A stretch of 64,000 nucleotides of DNA. It comes from Agrobacterium vaccinii. GTDB taxonomy: Bacteria; Pseudomonadota; Alphaproteobacteria; Rhizobiales; Rhizobiaceae. Under the pieces are notes generated by a model. The model worked only from the letters and a program-made list of their open reading frames with translations. It searched no databases and had not been told where the DNA came from. The stretch lies in contig NZ_CP054150.1 in the NCBI RefSeq assembly GCF_021310995.1, positions 2,170,001-2,234,000 of the forward strand. The letters are read 5' to 3'. Shown here in pieces: positions 63,623 through 64,000 of this stretch. The position numbers and the translations under genes are program-made. Numbering within the stretch: position 1 is the first letter of the stretch; each line of letters starts with the position of its first letter.

Positions 63623-64000
63623 TTAGTCCTGCCAGCCGCTGGCGATAGCATTTCCGATTCGGTCCATGCCATTGCGGCGCGCAAGCTCTGCCATCGGGGC
63701 CGTGTCGTAGGGTATTTGCCGGTAAGATACCTGCCACCCGTGGGCAGTCTCTTCGAGAACAGCGTAGGCCGCAAGCGCGTGTCCCGCATCCACCTGATGA
63801 TGGAAGGGTTCGTCATCCTTCCAGCCGGGGCAACCGACGCTGCCCGGATTGACGATAAGACGTCCGTCAGACAGCTGAACTGTGCGCGCAATATGCGTGT
63901 GGCCGCATAACATCAATGGCTGTTCGATACCCGTCGCAAGCGCCTCGATCTCTGCACGCGCACGAAGATGCAGCACGCCCTGCGGTAGCAACTGTTCCAA
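63623..64000 (-). CDS. metallophosphatase (YfcE-like), N-terminus beyond window edge
   Basis: Only the last 126 codons (125 residues and stop) are visible; the frame is open at base 64000. LMLCGHTHIARTVQLSDGRL and IVNPGSVGCPG are the C-terminal motifs of the MJ0936/YfcE phosphodiesterase family, with GHTH supplying metal ligands. The tail after that is about 70 residues (HHQVDAGHALAAYAVLEETA onward). Substrate unknown. It converges with the carboxypeptidase gene. Confidence 0.82.
   Translation of the reverse strand: MEQLLPQGVLHLRARAEIEALATGIEQPLMLCGHTHIARTVQLSDGRLIVNPGSVGCPGWKDDEPFHHQVDAGHALAAYAVLEETAHGWQVSYRQIPYDTAPMAELARRNGMDRIGNAIASGWQD

Noticed and set aside
1..64000. tRNA, rRNA, CRISPR arrays, transposases, phage genes, toxin-antitoxin pairs
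   Set aside because: Looked for on both strands; no cloverleaf-type sequence, repeat-spacer pattern, transposase motif or paired small toxin genes was seen by eye.

Overview
The window is a stretch of chromosome from an alphaproteobacterium of the family Rhizobiaceae, most like Agrobacterium or a close Rhizobium relative. This is inferred from gene content: a fused anthranilate synthase (trpE and trpG in one chain) behind a trpL leader with three Trp codons, a NolR-type ArsR regulator, a BacA/SbmA peptide transporter, the choXWV choline transporter, a bdhA-xdhA-xdhB gene string as described in Sinorhizobium meliloti, and a RirA-type iron box. The DNA is moderately GC-rich and densely coded on both strands. 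No tRNA, rRNA, CRISPR array, prophage or insertion sequence was seen. Two genes run off the edges: a NUDIX hydrolase at the left end and a metallophosphatase at the right end.

Layout. About 1-6 kb: NUDIX hydrolase, metallophosphoesterase, a low-GC GIY-YIG protein, a palindromic intergenic repeat, leuA with a leucine-rich leader peptide and attenuator, and benE. 6-16 kb: an HxlR regulator divergent from an NAD-dependent reductase, a ClpP paralogue, a HupE/UreJ protein, a DUF2076 protein, a CDF metal exporter with queF, trpE(G) with its leader, and an extensin-like protein. 16-23 kb: a heme-type TonB receptor behind an iron box, a UPF0114 protein, a LuxR-type regulator behind a 21-bp palindrome, a DUF2333 protein paired with a coiled-coil protein, and pseudoazurin behind an FNR/NnrR-type box. 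23-33 kb: tdk, choXWV, nolR, a DUF3095 protein, an amino-acid binding protein, adenine deaminase and an HD-GYP phosphodiesterase. 33-48 kb: alpha-glucosidase, sugar kinase, a GT4 glycosyltransferase with a candidate PHO box, a NUDIX/der/TPR unit, an NnrU-family protein, a polysaccharide deacetylase, bacA, map, an LLM oxidoreductase, an AHSA1-type protein and glpK. 48-58 kb: a purine-catabolic region (bdhA, xdhA, xdhB, palindromic repeat, xdhC, LysR regulator, puuD, guaD). 58-64 kb: a chemoreceptor, a TauE/SafE permease, lldD, a D,D-carboxypeptidase with a SPOR domain and the partial metallophosphatase.

How the genes fit together. Guanine deaminase, xanthine dehydrogenase with its XdhC maturation factor, and the membrane urate oxidase PuuD give a route from guanine to xanthine to urate. 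Adenine deaminase, about 18 kb away, feeds hypoxanthine into the same route. leuA and trpE each have a leader peptide rich in the pathway's amino acid, overlapping or preceding hairpins. In both cases a sigma70-like promoter is placed so that transcription would start at or next to the leader ATG, which suggests leaderless leader peptides. Several single genes carry recognisable condition-specific sites: iron (heme receptor), low oxygen or nitric oxide (pseudoazurin) and phosphate (glycosyltransferase). The assignments rest on reading the sequence and on memory of the families. No database search was run.
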